DNA from: Bacteroidales bacterium UBA1756
GTDB lineage: Bacteria > Bacteroidota > Bacteroidia > Bacteroidales > WCHB1-69
NCBI GenBank assembly: GCA_002314795.1
Contig: DCHI01000014.1
Location: forward strand, 1 to 50,713
Direction of reading: 5' to 3'
Length of the DNA stretch: 50,713 nucleotides
The position numbers and the translations under genes are program-made. This document shows, piece by piece, positions 15,825-24,908 of the stretch. The notes under the pieces were generated by a model. The model was not told the DNA's origin and ran no database searches. It saw nothing but the letters and a program-made list of their open reading frames with translations. How positions within the stretch are numbered: the stretch's first letter is position 1; every line of letters begins with the position of its first letter.

Positions 15825-18782
15825 ATGCGAAACAAAGGTTTAATCTTATTTTTTACAATACTTATTGCAGTAGTCTGCTTGTATTGTCTCTCATTCTCCT
15901 TCGTTACTTGGAAGGTAGAAAAAGATGCCAAAAATTATGCTAACGACCCGGCAGCTCTTACGGAAGTTATTCAAAAAGCTGGAAATGACGAGGTTCTGAA
16001 AAACCACCTCGTTGACTCATTGGTCGCTAAGAGAGAACGTAACTACTTGGCTGGAATGCGTGACTCCTCCGTCTATTTGGGATTCACTTACAAAGAATGT
16101 AAATATAGAGAATTAAACCTCGGTTTGGACTTGAAGGGCGGTATGAACGTCACCCTCGAAATCGCTACCCCTGATGTTCTCAACAGTCTCGCAAGCATTA
16201 AGGACTCCCTCTTCATCGAAAGTTTCAATGCCGCTGTTAAGAAATATGATAACGGAAGAAACGGAAACGATTTCATTGACATCTTTGCTGAAAGTTTTAA
16301 TGAAACCAAAGCCACCAAAGTTTTGAAAAACGCCACACTCGCCAACTATTTTGGTGACAAGATGGATACCAAGAACGCTACGGATGATAAGGTCGTTGAA
16401 TTCATTAAGTCTAATCGTGACGAAATCTTGGACCAAACCTTCTTGATCCTCCGTACCCGTATCGACAAATTCGGTGTCGCTCAACCTAATCTCGAAAAGG
16501 TTCAAGGTGGCCGTATCCTCGTCGAACTTCCTGGTGTTAAGGAAAAAGAACGTGTTGAAGACCTCTTGAAAAGCACCGCTCAGTTGGAATTCTGGGAAGT
16601 CTATAAAGATATTAACAATGGCGCTACCATCGGTTACTTGTTCGACCAAGCCATTGAAGCAGCTGCAAAAGATGCCGCTACTCCCAAAGATTCTGCAAAT
16701 ATTATGAGCATTCGTTCCAAAGTGAAACCTGGTGATGGTTTGGCTGTCGGCTTCTTCTCAGAAGCAGATACCAGCGTCGTCGGTTCCTACCTCGCTCAAA
16801 TCAATGAAAAACTCGGTATTGATGACGTCGTCTTCTTCTGGGGTATTGCAGAAAGAAATTATGATAATGCTTTCCCGCTCGTTCCTTTGAAAAAATCTTC
16901 CGAATGGGGTCCGTGCTTGAGCAGCAAGACTATCAAGGGGGCTCGTATCGTTCGCAGTGCTCGTCAAAATGTTGACGAACACAACCGCGTTATCGTGGAA
17001 ATGGCAATGGAAAGCGACGCTGCTAAAGAATGGCAACGTATTACCAAGAATGCTATTGACAATCGTTCCTCACAAGGCAACACAAACATCGCTATCGTTC
17101 TTGACCAAACCGTCTATTCCTACCCGACGATTCAAAGTGAAATCGCTAACGGCCGTTCGCAAATCTCCGGTAACTTCACCATCGATGAAGCAAAGGATTT
17201 GGCAACCGTCTTGAACTCAGGTAATCTTGAAGTAGGTGTCAATATCGTTGCATCCGAAGTCGTTGGACCTACCCTCGGTCAAGAATCCATCCAAAAAGGT
17301 ATGGTCTCCTTCTTGATCGCCTTCCTCCTCGTACTTTTATATATGTTCTTGTACTATGATCGTGCTGGCCTCGTCGCTGACTTGGCTTTGTTATGCAACG
17401 TATTCTTCATCATTGGTGTTCTTGCCTCCCTCGGCGCCGTTCTTACCTTGCCTGGTATCGCTGGTTTGGTACTTACTTTGGGTATGGCAGTGGATGCGAA
17501 CGTACTTATCTACGAACGTATCCGTGAGGAAGTCCGTAATGGAAAGGGACAACGCCTCTCTGTTGAAGATGGTTACAAAAACGCATATTCCGCTATCATC
17601 GATGGTAACGTCACAACCTTGATTACCGGTATCGCTCTCTACTTATTCGGTTCTGGTCCTGTCCAAGGTTTTGCTACCACATTGATTATCGGTATTCTTT
17701 CTTCTATGTTCACTGCCATCTTTGTTTCTCGTCTCGTATTTGAAAAACAATTGGCAAAAGGTAAGGAACTCCGTTTCGGTAACAGTAAAACAATCAATGG
17801 CTTCGCAAATGCTAACTTCGACTTCCTGAAAATGAAGAAAGTATTCTATCCTCTTTCTGGTGGTTTGATTATTGTTATGTTGATTTCCTTCTTCACATTG
17901 GGATTGAATCCTGGTATTGACTTCACCGGTGGTCGTAACTATGTAGTCCGTTTTGACCAAGACGTGAATGCTACAGCTATCCGTGAGTCCGTCACTGACG
18001 TATTTGGTGGAAGTCCTCAGGTTAAGACTTTCGGTAACGAAGACCAAATTCGTGTTACTGTCAACTATAAAGTAGAAGATAACTCTTCAGAAGCTGAAAA
18101 AGAGTGTTACGATAAGTTGTACACATCCTTGAAGCCCTTCTTCAAGAATGATATCAGTTATGATAAGTTCACCGAACCCGATGCAGGTGCTATCGGTATT
18201 CAAAGTTATCAGAAGGTTCAAGCAACCATCGCCGCCGAATTGCTTCGCGACGCTATCTGGGCTGTCTTGGTTTCCTTGCTCGCTATCTTCGTTTACATTG
18301 CTTTCCGTTTCAGAAACTGGCAGTTTGGTTTGGGTGGTGTCCTTACTTTGATGCACGATACCATTTTGACCATCGGTCTTTTCTCACTGTTCTATATGGT
18401 TTCCCCATTCTCAATGGAAATCGACTTGTCATTCATTGCCGCTATCTTGACGGTTATCGGTTATTCTATCAACAACGTCGTTATCATTTATGACCGTGTT
18501 CGTGAAAACTTCACCAACAGTCCTAAAGGTGATCACTACTTGTTGTTCAACAACGCAGTCAATAGCACTCTCGGTCGTACGGTCAACACTTGCGGAACAA
18601 CCGTCCTTGTATTGTTGATTATCTTCATCTTCGGTGGAGAAGTTATCCGTGGATTCGTTTTCGCAATGGGCGCTGGTATCCTTATCGGTACATACTCCGG
18701 TATTTATATCGCTACTCCACTTGCATACGACCTTTTGAAATCAAAGAAAGTAAGAGTTGCAAAGCAAAGTATCACGAAGTAA
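15825..18782 (+). CDS. secDF: Fused protein translocase subunit SecDF
   Basis: This 985-residue fusion of SecD and SecF uses the proton gradient to help SecYEG pull exported proteins across the inner membrane. The SecD part starts with one helix, then 'LGLDLKGGMNVTLEI'. A large periplasmic domain follows (P1 base and head, about residues 100-470) and a helix bundle with 'GLVLTLGMAVDANVLIYERI'. The SecF part (from about 680) has 'LGLNPGIDFTGGRNYVVRF', a shorter periplasmic domain, and 'VIGYSINNVVIIYDRVRENF'. The fusion is common in Bacteroidota and some Firmicutes. Codon use is strongly biased to C-ending codons, consistent with high expression. A hairpin terminator follows the stop. Confidence 0.97.
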   Translation: MRNKGLILFFTILIAVVCLYCLSFSFVTWKVEKDAKNYANDPAALTEVIQKAGNDEVLKNHLVDSLVAKRERNYLAGMRDSSVYLGFTYKECKYRELNLGLDLKGGMNVTLEIATPDVLNSLASIKDSLFIESFNAAVKKYDNGRNGNDFIDIFAESFNETKATKVLKNATLANYFGDKMDTKNATDDKVVEFIKSNRDEILDQTFLILRTRIDKFGVAQPNLEKVQGGRILVELPGVKEKERVEDLLKSTAQLEFWEVYKDINNGATIGYLFDQAIEAAAKDAATPKDSANIMSIRSKVKPGDGLAVGFFSEADTSVVGSYLAQINEKLGIDDVVFFWGIAERNYDNAFPLVPLKKSSEWGPCLSSKTIKGARIVRSARQNVDEHNRVIVEMAMESDAAKEWQRITKNAIDNRSSQGNTNIAIVLDQTVYSYPTIQSEIANGRSQISGNFTIDEAKDLATVLNSGNLEVGVNIVASEVVGPTLGQESIQKGMVSFLIAFLLVLLYMFLYYDRAGLVADLALLCNVFFIIGVLASLGAVLTLPGIAGLVLTLGMAVDANVLIYERIREEVRNGKGQRLSVEDGYKNAYSAIIDGNVTTLITGIALYLFGSGPVQGFATTLIIGILSSMFTAIFVSRLVFEKQLAKGKELRFGNSKTINGFANANFDFLKMKKVFYPLSGGLIIVMLISFFTLGLNPGIDFTGGRNYVVRFDQDVNATAIRESVTDVFGGSPQVKTFGNEDQIRVTVNYKVEDNSSEAEKECYDKLYTSLKPFFKNDISYDKFTEPDAGAIGIQSYQKVQATIAAELLRDAIWAVLVSLLAIFVYIAFRFRNWQFGLGGVLTLMHDTILTIGLFSLFYMVSPFSMEIDLSFIAAILTVIGYSINNVVIIYDRVRENFTNSPKGDHYLLFNNAVNSTLGRTVNTCGTTVLVLLIIFIFGGEVIRGFVFAMGAGILIGTYSGIYIATPLAYDLLKSKKVRVAKQSITK

Positions 18783-18805
18783 CGCTTCGTTAAAATAATT
18801 TTTTC

Positions 18806-18857
18806 AATCAGGCCGCTGATATAGAATTTTTTTCTAATTTAGCGGCTTGATTTGTAT
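18806..18857 (+). terminator. Hairpin terminator after secDF
   Basis: A 12-bp stem (18806-18817 with 18841-18852, one G-U pair) encloses a 23-base loop containing a T run, and TTTGTAT follows. It ends only about 15 bases before the next start codon, so it may act as a terminator or as a leader structure of the next gene. Confidence 0.6.
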
Positions 18858-18867
18858 AATGTAAATT

Positions 18868-21396
18868 ATGGGCGAAATGAACGTAAAAAAAGTATTCATT
18901 TTTCTTTTAAGTTTTTTGTTTTTAACGGGTTACACAGTTAAAGCCCAAGTGGTAAAGGAGGCCGACAACGCTTTCCGAACTTGCAAATATGAGAAGGCTT
19001 TGGCTGAATATAAGAAGGTAACTGGGAAAATTAAGAAGAATAAGGTGGAGTCACGCCGTGTCGCGTACCAGATTGCTGAGTGCTATCGTATTATGGGCGA
19101 TGTCAAGCACGCAAAAAAACAGTATGAATCCCTTTACAAAAAAAATTACCAAAAGGACAATCCGTTGCTCCTTTATCATTTGGGAAACATCGTCATCAAT
19201 GAGGGTAATTATGATGACGCTTTGAAATATTATCAGGAATTTAAAAAACGTGCTCCGGAAGATAGTCGTGCCGATGTTATGATTGCATCTTGCGCGAAAG
19301 CAAAAACCTGGAAAGAGACCCCTACGCGTTATGAGGTCTTCCCTCTCAAGAAAATGAACACCCGTTATGACGAATGGGCTCCTCGTTGGGGAAATCCGGA
19401 CCGCCATACCCAAATGATTTTTACTTCGAATCGTGACGGATCTAAGGGTAAAGGAACTGACCAGTGGACCGGTCAGGCATTTTCAGACATTTATATTTCG
19501 GAACTTCCTAAAAGTAGAAATACCGAATGGCCCGGTGAGTGGTCTCCTGTAGCAACTTTTGACGATAATGAGGTGATTAACACCGGCGTCAATGAAGGTG
19601 AAGCTTGCCCGAACCATAAAGCGACCGCTATGTATTACACCTTCTGTCCCCAAGATAAGAAGGAAATCAAGGGATGTTACATTTATGTTACTACTAAAAA
19701 AGGTAAAGAATGGACCGAACCTGAAATGGTGAAATTGGGTCCCGATACTTTCAATTATGTGCATCCTTTTGTTACGGGTGATGAACTGACCATTTACTTT
19801 GCCTCGAATAAGTCAGGCGGTTTTGGCGGCTACGACTTGTATAAAGCTACCCGTTCAAAGAAAACCAAACCTTTCGACAATATTCAGAATTTAGGAAATG
19901 TGGTCAATACCGCTGGTAATGAAGTCTTTCCCGCACTCCGCGGCGATAGTCTTCTTTACTTCTCTTCTGATGGTCACTATGGTTTCGGTGGATTAGATAT
20001 CTATTATTCCGAATTTGTCAATGGAAAATATCAAACTCCTGAAAACCTGCTTTCTCCTATCAACTCAGAGGCGGACGAAATCGGTATTATGTTTGATGAC
20101 GCTCCCGCTTTGGATCCCAAATCAAAAAGTCCGTACGTTGAAAAAGGTTATTTCTCATCTAATCGTGCCGGCGGTAAGGGTGGCGACGATATTTACTACT
20201 TCTTGCTCCGTCCGTTGGTTTACACCATCGCCGGTTTCGTAAAAGATGCTGCTAACCTCCAGCCCATCGACGGTGCAGTCGTCGAAATCATTGGTTCCGA
20301 CGGTTCCTCCTACAAAACCAAGACCGATGTGAAAGGTTACTATAAGTTCGATAAGGACAAAATTATGGGTAGTACTACCTATAGTATGGTTACCACCAAG
20401 TCAGGTTATTTTGCCGAAAACAATACCGCATCCCAAACTACCGTCGGTCTGACTGAAAATACGGATTTAAAGCAAGATTTCCGTTTGACCCCAATCCCGA
20501 AGGAACCAATCGTCCTTCCGGAAATTCTGTACGATTTGGCTAAGTGGGATTTGAAACCGCAATATGAGGACTCTTTGATGTTCGTATATGACATTATGAC
20601 GAAGAACCCGACCCTCGTCGTCGAGTTGCGTTCTCATACCGATATTCGTGCTGACGATAAGTACAACGAGGAACTTTCTCAAAAGCGTGCCCAGTCTTGC
20701 GTCGATTTCTTGGTTAACAAGAAAGGCATTGATCCCGCACGTATCGTCCCGAAGGGCTATGGTGAATATATGCCCCGTGTTCTGGATAGAGATATGACCG
20801 TCGTTTATAATCGTAAAAGTTTTACCTTCAAGAAAGGTACCAAGTTGACGGAAGAGTTCATCAATTCTTTGGGCTCCAAGGATGAAAAAGAAGCTGCTCA
20901 CCAGTTGAACCGTCGTACTGAATTGTACATTTTGCGTGATGACTATGTTCCTGGCGGTGACAGTATCGCTCCGGTAGCCGAAGCAGGTCAAATTAACGTG
21001 TATAGACAAAAATCAATTCCGGTTACGATTTCCAAGGGTGTTGTCAAAGGAACCTGTTTTGCAAATAGTAAGACTTTCAACTTTGAGATGGTTCCCGGAC
21101 AGGAAATTTATATGAATTATACGGAAGCCACTCGTTTCTTGAAAGACCATATTATTTTGGCTAAGGATTTTGAAGCCAAGAATGCCGCTATCAACGAAGA
21201 AGATGGTACCATTATTGAAAACTCTGTCCTTATTCTTCACGATTTCAATTTGGGTGATAATGAAGCTCAAAATGTCAAAGTGATTGTCAAGAAAGGTTTG
21301 ACATCTTCCTTCCTCGTCGGAGAAGATTTCTTGAAATCTCAGTTCGGCAATTTCACAGTTGATAAGGCACAAAAAGCAATCGTTTTTGAAAAATAG
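18868..21396 (+). CDS. PorE-like TPR / PD40 propeller / CRD / OmpA-domain protein
   Basis: This 842-residue exported protein has a signal peptide ending 'TVKAQ', with no lipobox Cys. TPR repeats follow (about 30-130), then a PD40-type beta-propeller (about 165-450; 'FASNKSGGFGGYDLYKA', 'YFSSDGHYGFGGLDIYYS', 'YFSSNRAGGKGGDDIYYF'). A carboxypeptidase-regulatory-like domain comes next (about 455-535), then an OmpA domain (about 545-695) with 'ELRSHTDIRADDKYNEELSQKRAQS' and 'HQLNRRTELYIL'. An extra C-terminal ~140 residues has no clear family. This order is that of PorE, which attaches the T9SS machinery to peptidoglycan, but PorE is a lipoprotein, so this may be a paralogue. A second ATG at 18877 is an alternative start. 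The OmpA domain contains a ~40-residue insertion before 'LNRRTE'. Confidence 0.85.
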   Translation: MGEMNVKKVFIFLLSFLFLTGYTVKAQVVKEADNAFRTCKYEKALAEYKKVTGKIKKNKVESRRVAYQIAECYRIMGDVKHAKKQYESLYKKNYQKDNPLLLYHLGNIVINEGNYDDALKYYQEFKKRAPEDSRADVMIASCAKAKTWKETPTRYEVFPLKKMNTRYDEWAPRWGNPDRHTQMIFTSNRDGSKGKGTDQWTGQAFSDIYISELPKSRNTEWPGEWSPVATFDDNEVINTGVNEGEACPNHKATAMYYTFCPQDKKEIKGCYIYVTTKKGKEWTEPEMVKLGPDTFNYVHPFVTGDELTIYFASNKSGGFGGYDLYKATRSKKTKPFDNIQNLGNVVNTAGNEVFPALRGDSLLYFSSDGHYGFGGLDIYYSEFVNGKYQTPENLLSPINSEADEIGIMFDDAPALDPKSKSPYVEKGYFSSNRAGGKGGDDIYYFLLRPLVYTIAGFVKDAANLQPIDGAVVEIIGSDGSSYKTKTDVKGYYKFDKDKIMGSTTYSMVTTKSGYFAENNTASQTTVGLTENTDLKQDFRLTPIPKEPIVLPEILYDLAKWDLKPQYEDSLMFVYDIMTKNPTLVVELRSHTDIRADDKYNEELSQKRAQSCVDFLVNKKGIDPARIVPKGYGEYMPRVLDRDMTVVYNRKSFTFKKGTKLTEEFINSLGSKDEKEAAHQLNRRTELYILRDDYVPGGDSIAPVAEAGQINVYRQKSIPVTISKGVVKGTCFANSKTFNFEMVPGQEIYMNYTEATRFLKDHIILAKDFEAKNAAINEEDGTIIENSVLILHDFNLGDNEAQNVKVIVKKGLTSSFLVGEDFLKSQFGNFTVDKAQKAIVFEK

Positions 21397-22564
21397 AATC
21401 TTAATATCTTTATTGATCATTATGCTTGTTTCTCCCACGATAGGACAACCTATTGTGGGAGCGGCATTTATGGATACATACCTTCCTAAGGTGGAAGGTC
21501 GCCGGGTGGCGCTTTGTGCCAATCACACGTCTGTACTCAATGGTGTACATATTGTGGATACTTTGTTGGCTAAAGGTGTCAATATCGTCAAGATTTTCTG
21601 TCCGGAACACGGTTTCCGCGGTGAAGCCGAAGCGGGGGCCGTCATAGGTTCCTCAACCGATGCGAAAACAGGCCTCCCGATTATTTCTCTCTACGGAAGC
21701 AATAAAAAGCCACAACCGGAGCAGATAAAAGATATTGATGTCTTTATCTTTGATATCCAAGACGTTGGCTGCCGTTTTTATACGTACATTTCCACTTTGA
21801 CATACGTGATGGAGGCCGCTGCCGAGTGTGGAAAGTCCGTCATTGTTTTGGATCGGCCAAATCCGAATGGTTATTTCGTTGACGGTCCAGTCTTGGATAC
21901 GGCTTTCCGCTCTTTTGTCGGAATGCATCCGGTCCCCGTTGTCTATGGAATGACGATGGGCGAATATGCCACGATGGTTAATGAGGAGGGCTGGCTTGCC
22001 AATACGATCCGGTGTGATCTAACGGTGGTGCCATTGGCGAATTATACGCACGCCACTCGTTATTCTTTGCCGGTGGCTCCTTCCCCCAATTTGACGACAG
22101 ACGCCGCTATCTACCTCTATCCGTCGCTTTGCCTGTTTGAAGGAACGGCCATCAGTGTCGGTCGCGGAACATCCAAGCCGTTTCAAGTTTTTGGACATTC
22201 TGAGTTGTTGGCTGGAGATTACTATTTTCAACCGGTTCCAATCAAGGGTGTGTCCGAAAATCCACCGCAGAAAGGTCTGCTTTGTCGTGGGCTCGATTTA
22301 ACGGAATACGCTGAAAATCATTTGGATTCTGTTAATTCCTTCAGATTGGATTATCTTCTCTTTGCTTTTGAGAATTTTCCGAATGCCGATGCTGATTTTT
22401 TTACAAGCGCCTCTTTCTTTGATAAACTCGCCGGCTCAGATGTATTAAGAAAACAAATCTTGGCTCATCGTTCCGCTACGGAAATTCGTAATTCGTGGCA
22501 ACACGATTTATTCGCTTTTAAGCGCTTGCGTAAGCAGTATCTTCTTTATCCTGATTTCGAATAA
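21386..22564 (+). CDS. namZ: NamZ-type exo-beta-N-acetylmuramidase (DUF1343)
   Basis: This ~392-residue protein is of the DUF1343 family, whose characterised member NamZ releases MurNAc from the non-reducing end of peptidoglycan fragments. Conserved blocks are present: 'ALCANHTSV', 'IFCPEHGFRGEAEAGA', 'FDIQDVGCRFYTYISTL', 'VLDRPNPNG', 'VPVVYGMTMGEYA' and 'SVGRGTSKPFQVFGH'. Start choice is difficult: no ATG gives a proper signal peptide. I prefer TTG at 21386, which yields MKNRILISLLIIMLVSPTIG and overlaps the upstream stop by 11 bases. TTG at 21359 is possible; ATG at 21422 would cut the signal. It should act in the periplasm. Its partner in recycling may be the AmgK/MurU-like pair elsewhere in the window. 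Confidence 0.85.
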   Translation: MKNRILISLLIIMLVSPTIGQPIVGAAFMDTYLPKVEGRRVALCANHTSVLNGVHIVDTLLAKGVNIVKIFCPEHGFRGEAEAGAVIGSSTDAKTGLPIISLYGSNKKPQPEQIKDIDVFIFDIQDVGCRFYTYISTLTYVMEAAAECGKSVIVLDRPNPNGYFVDGPVLDTAFRSFVGMHPVPVVYGMTMGEYATMVNEEGWLANTIRCDLTVVPLANYTHATRYSLPVAPSPNLTTDAAIYLYPSLCLFEGTAISVGRGTSKPFQVFGHSELLAGDYYFQPVPIKGVSENPPQKGLLCRGLDLTEYAENHLDSVNSFRLDYLLFAFENFPNADADFFTSASFFDKLAGSDVLRKQILAHRSATEIRNSWQHDLFAFKRLRKQYLLYPDFE

Positions 22565-23151
22565 TGGAACAGTTATTACAACTTGATACGGACATTTTCT
22601 TGTTTTTCAATGGGATGCACAATTCTTTTGCAGATGTGTTTTTCTATTACTTTTCTCAGATGTGGGTGTGGATTCCGTTGTATGTACTGCTTCTTTGGTG
22701 GATAATCAAAGTTTATGGAAGAAAATCGTGGTTGGTAATCTTGATGTTCGTCTTGACGACGGTTTTTGTGGATCAGAGTTGCAACTTCATTAAGCACAGT
22801 GTCTGTCGTCCGCGTCCGTCGCATACGGAAGCGTTGGAGCAGGACATCCATTTGGTCGCTGGTCCGGATGGAAATTTGTATTACGGAGGGGCGTACGGGT
22901 TTCCGTCAGCGCACGCGGCAAATACGATGGCGCTTGCTTTTTCTGTCATTTTCTTCCTTTCCAAACGTAAAAAATGGATAATTACGTTGGCTATTATCTG
23001 GTCACTCCTCTCGGCATACAGCCGTATCTATTTGGGAGTGCACTATCCCATCGATATATTATGTGGCTTTGTATTAGGAATTTGCTGGAGCTGTTTGCTC
23101 TTTTTTATCTATAAGAAATGGCTTTGCAATCTCTCTTTTAGAAAAAAATAA
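22564..23151 (+). CDS. PAP2 family membrane phosphatase
   Basis: This 195-residue membrane protein carries the three PAP2 motifs: 'KHSVCRPRP' (KxxxxxxRP), 'YGFPSAHAAN' (PSGH type, here PSAH) and 'SRIYLGVHYPIDI' (SRxxxxxHxxxD). Five to six helices fit an inner-membrane enzyme with a periplasmic active site. Candidate substrates are undecaprenyl pyrophosphate (BacA-independent carrier recycling) or phosphatidylglycerophosphate; sequence alone does not decide. Its ATG overlaps the NamZ TAA (taATG), so the two are translationally coupled, which favours a cell-wall role. A poly-T stretch follows the stop. Confidence 0.9.
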   Translation: MEQLLQLDTDIFLFFNGMHNSFADVFFYYFSQMWVWIPLYVLLLWWIIKVYGRKSWLVILMFVLTTVFVDQSCNFIKHSVCRPRPSHTEALEQDIHLVAGPDGNLYYGGAYGFPSAHAANTMALAFSVIFFLSKRKKWIITLAIIWSLLSAYSRIYLGVHYPIDILCGFVLGICWSCLLFFIYKKWLCNLSFRKK

Positions 23152-23189
23152 AAAATTTTTTTTAAGAGTTCTCTTATCCATTTTTTTTG

Positions 23190-23197
23190 TATTTTTG
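23190..23197 (+). promoter_or_regulatory. Bacteroidota -7 element (TATTTTTG) for tRNA-Pro
   Basis: TATTTTTG followed by CAG lies 16 bases before the first base of the mature tRNA, a good spacing for a tRNA promoter with a short 5' leader. Confidence 0.6.
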
Positions 23198-23213
23198 CAG
23201 CCTCAAAAAAGAA

Positions 23214-23287
23214 CGGGGTGTGGCGCAGTTGGCTAGCGTACTTGCATGGGGTGCAAGGGGTCGGAAGTTCGAGTCTTCTCACCCCGA
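23214..23287 (+). tRNA. tRNA-Pro (anticodon GGG)
   Basis: The 74-base cloverleaf has acceptor stem CGGGGTG/CACCCCG with discriminator A and D-arm GCGC/GCGT. The anticodon stem CTTGC/GCAAG encloses loop ATGGGGT (anticodon GGG), and the T-arm is GGAAG-TTCGAGT-CTTCT. The 3' CCA is not encoded. A terminator hairpin follows within 15 bases. Confidence 0.97.
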
Positions 23288-23292
23288 CGTTC

Positions 23293-23335
23293 AAAAAAGA
23301 GAGGGTGATTATTTTTAGTCACCCTCTTTTGTTTT
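23293..23335. terminator. Bidirectional terminator between tRNA-Pro and guaB
   Basis: A perfect 9-bp stem AGAGGGTGA (23300-23308) pairs with TCACCCTCT (23319-23327) around a 10-base loop. T runs follow on the plus strand and, past the stem, on the minus strand too. It can end both the tRNA transcript and the convergent guaB transcript. Confidence 0.88.
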
Positions 23336-23381
23336 ATGCGTTTTTCAAGGAAATCTGTTTCTTGTATGTCAACACATAGCA

Positions 23382-24857
23382 TCAAATGCTTTTGCTATAG
23401 TTTGGTGATTCACTTGTGATAGTGACGTCGTGCGGGTGATTTTCCAGCACGCCGGCATTGCTGATACGACAGAACTGGGCTTGGTGAAGTTGGTCGATGG
23501 TGGCCGCGCCGCAATAGCCCATACCGGCCCGCAGTCCGCCTGCCATCTGGTAGAAAACCTCGCTCAGTGTTCCTTTGTAGGGCACTCGTCCCGAGATTCC
23601 TTCGGGTACCAGTTTTTTTGTGTCTTCTATGTCTCCTTGCATATATCGGTCTTTGGAGCCGCACTGCATTGCTTCAAGTGATCCCATCCCTCTGTATGCT
23701 TTGTATTTGCGACCGTTGTATAGAATGGTGGCTCCAGGCGCTTCGTCCACGCCGGCCAACAAACCTCCTAACATAACCGTGTTGCCGCCCGCCGCAAGTG
23801 CCTTCACAATATCACCGGAGAAACGTATTCCTCCGTCAGCAATTAACGGTATGTCTGTGCCTTGCAGCGCTTTGTGGACATCATAGATGGCGCTCAATTG
23901 TGGAACCCCGACACCCGCAACTACTCGCGTTGTACAGATACTTCCGGGACCAATGCCGACTTTCACCGCGTCAGCACCGGCCTCTGACAAGCGAAGGGCG
24001 GCGTCACCCGTGGCAATGTTGCCGACGATGACTTCGGCTTGCGGGAAATGCGCCTTGATGGACTTCAGCGCATCAACGATGCCTTTGGAATTGCCGTGCG
24101 CGGAGTCGAGAACGAGAGCGTCTGCACCGGCTGACACTAATGCCTCTGCACGTGTCATCGTCTCTTTCGATATGCCGATGGCAGCAGCAACACGCAAGCG
24201 TCCGGCTTCATCTTTGCAAGCATTCGGCTTGTCCTTCGCCCGCGTGATGTCTTTGTATGTGATTAAACCCACCAAATGTCCAGCAGTATCAACTACCGGC
24301 AATTTTTCGATTTTGTATTGCTGCAATATGTCCGCGGCATCTTGCAAAGTGGTCCCAGGTTTGGTGGTGATTAACTTTTCTCGCGTCATCACTTCGGCAA
24401 CGGGACGTGCAAACGCTTTTTCGAAACGGAGGTCGCGGTTAGTGACGATACCGACGAGAATGCCGTTGTTGTCAATGACCGGAATACCACCGATTTTGTA
24501 GTTGGCCATCATCGAGAGCGCGTCACCAACAGTCTGTTGCGGGTGCATCGTTACCGGATTGGAAATCATACCGCTTTCCGCACGTTTCACCATCGCCACC
24601 TGATGTGATTGTGCCTCAATGGGCATATTCTTGTGAATTACCCCAATCCCACCTTCACGAGCCATCGCGATGGCGAGTTTCGCTTCAGTAACCGTATCCA
24701 TCGCCGCGGAAACAAACGGCGCATTCAACGTAATGTGTTTGGTAAATTTCGACTTGAGGCAGACTTCGCGCGGCAGCACTTCCGAGTAGCCCGGAATCAA
24801 CAAAACATCATCAAAAGTCAAGCCATCTAATTGGATTCGATCTTGTAAAAATGACAT
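23382..24857 (-). CDS. guaB: Inosine-5'-monophosphate dehydrogenase
   Basis: This 491-residue enzyme oxidises IMP to XMP with NAD+, the committed step to guanine nucleotides. The catalytic loop 'VGIGPGSICTTRVVAGVGVPQ' holds the active-site Cys. Two CBS domains (about residues 95-205; 'MSMMANYKIGGIPVIDNNG', 'DILQQYKIEKLPVVDTAG') sit inside the barrel. The N-terminal 'LTFDDVLLIPGYSEVLP' and the flap 'GSKDRYMQG' are complete. It lies on the minus strand 51 bases after folD, so probably on the same transcript. guaA, the next enzyme of the pathway, is transcribed divergently 1.5 kb away. Confidence 0.98.
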   Translation of the reverse strand: MSFLQDRIQLDGLTFDDVLLIPGYSEVLPREVCLKSKFTKHITLNAPFVSAAMDTVTEAKLAIAMAREGGIGVIHKNMPIEAQSHQVAMVKRAESGMISNPVTMHPQQTVGDALSMMANYKIGGIPVIDNNGILVGIVTNRDLRFEKAFARPVAEVMTREKLITTKPGTTLQDAADILQQYKIEKLPVVDTAGHLVGLITYKDITRAKDKPNACKDEAGRLRVAAAIGISKETMTRAEALVSAGADALVLDSAHGNSKGIVDALKSIKAHFPQAEVIVGNIATGDAALRLSEAGADAVKVGIGPGSICTTRVVAGVGVPQLSAIYDVHKALQGTDIPLIADGGIRFSGDIVKALAAGGNTVMLGGLLAGVDEAPGATILYNGRKYKAYRGMGSLEAMQCGSKDRYMQGDIEDTKKLVPEGISGRVPYKGTLSEVFYQMAGGLRAGMGYCGAATIDQLHQAQFCRISNAGVLENHPHDVTITSESPNYSKSI

Positions 24858-24908
24858 ATAATTTTGATATTAAATTTGAAATAGATGTCATCGATTGAGG
24901 TGTAGTTG

